From Triplophysa rosa (taxonomy: Eukaryota; Chordata; Actinopteri; Cypriniformes; Nemacheilidae): a DNA stretch of 64,000 nucleotides. The translations under genes were made by a program, and so were the position numbers. Below the pieces are notes generated by a model. The model did not search any database. It worked only from the letters and a program-made list of their open reading frames with translations, and was not told where the DNA came from. The DNA lies in the NCBI RefSeq assembly GCF_024868665.1, contig NC_079890.1, positions 4,130,005 to 4,194,004 of the forward strand, written 5' to 3'. Below, piece after piece: positions 63,761 to 64,000 of the stretch. Each line of letters begins with the position of its first letter. The stretch's first letter is position 1.

Positions 63761-64000
63761 GTGAGTCCCACACACACATAAACAAGTCCTTTCCACAGAC
63801 AGATCGGTCACGTGCCGCTGTGCAGGTAGACAGTATTACCGTCGTTAGCTATATTTATCAGTGATATTGACCTCATTAATATGCAAATAAGAACAATATT
63901 CACCCAATCATGATATTGACCTCATAAATATGAAAATAAGAACCCAATGTTTATCATTTGCACAAATATTACGACAAGGTTTACTCGTACCCAGGGTTCC

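Noticed and set aside
1..64000. CRISPR arrays, operons, bacterial promoters or terminators
   Set aside because: The window is vertebrate nuclear DNA. Tandem repeats seen are minisatellites and microsatellites without spacer structure.

Overview
The window is vertebrate nuclear DNA, most likely from a teleost fish and probably a cyprinid. The evidence is one gene split into short exons with GT-AG introns, plus a dense mixture of fish-type transposons: DIRS elements, CR1/L2/Rex-like LINE pieces, hAT elements and MITEs with 8-bp target duplications, solo LTRs, tRNA-derived SINEs, and about ten copies of a palindromic repeat with ends like AGTTCACCC/GGGTGAACT. There is no prokaryotic-type coding.

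The only convincing host gene runs on the plus strand from 5198 to 63760 and leaves the window at both ends. It encodes a full-size ABC transporter of subfamily A, in the ABCA1/ABCA4/ABCA7 clade. I assembled 29 exons. Using one of two alternative exons gives 4094 coding nt (1364 codons plus 2 nt) with every junction in phase. In order they encode the end of the first extracellular domain (e1-e6), TM2 to TM6 (e7-e9), the linker (e10), nucleotide-binding domain 1 with all its motifs (e11-e15), the regulatory region (e16-e20), TM7 (e21-e22) and most of the second extracellular domain (e23-e28). NBD1 and regulatory-region motifs favour ABCA7. Parts of the first extracellular domain look like ABCA4, so the abca7 symbol is tentative although the clade is secure.

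The main discovery candidate is a duplicated exon. Between e6 and e8 lie two exons, e7a (22911-23133) and e7b (27479-27701). Both are exactly 223 nt, both start in phase 2 and end in phase 0, and both have good splice sites and open frames. Their proteins are only about one third identical. Each encodes TM2, the intracellular coupling helix and TM3. Using both or neither would shift the frame and hit a stop early in e8, so exactly one must be chosen. This predicts two transporter isoforms differing in the segment that couples NBD1 to the lipid path.

The rest is intronic and transposon-rich. 1-5121 is upstream or intronic DNA with a decayed LINE, a MITE inside it, a short LTR element and solo-LTR pieces. 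5421-45274 has small to medium introns seeded with MITEs, minisatellites and inverted repeat pairs. The 12.8-kb intron 45904-58735 is swollen by solo LTRs, a DIRS element with inverted termini, and a second DIRS fragment split by two hAT elements, one of which holds a further MITE. 58736-64000 carries the last four visible exons.
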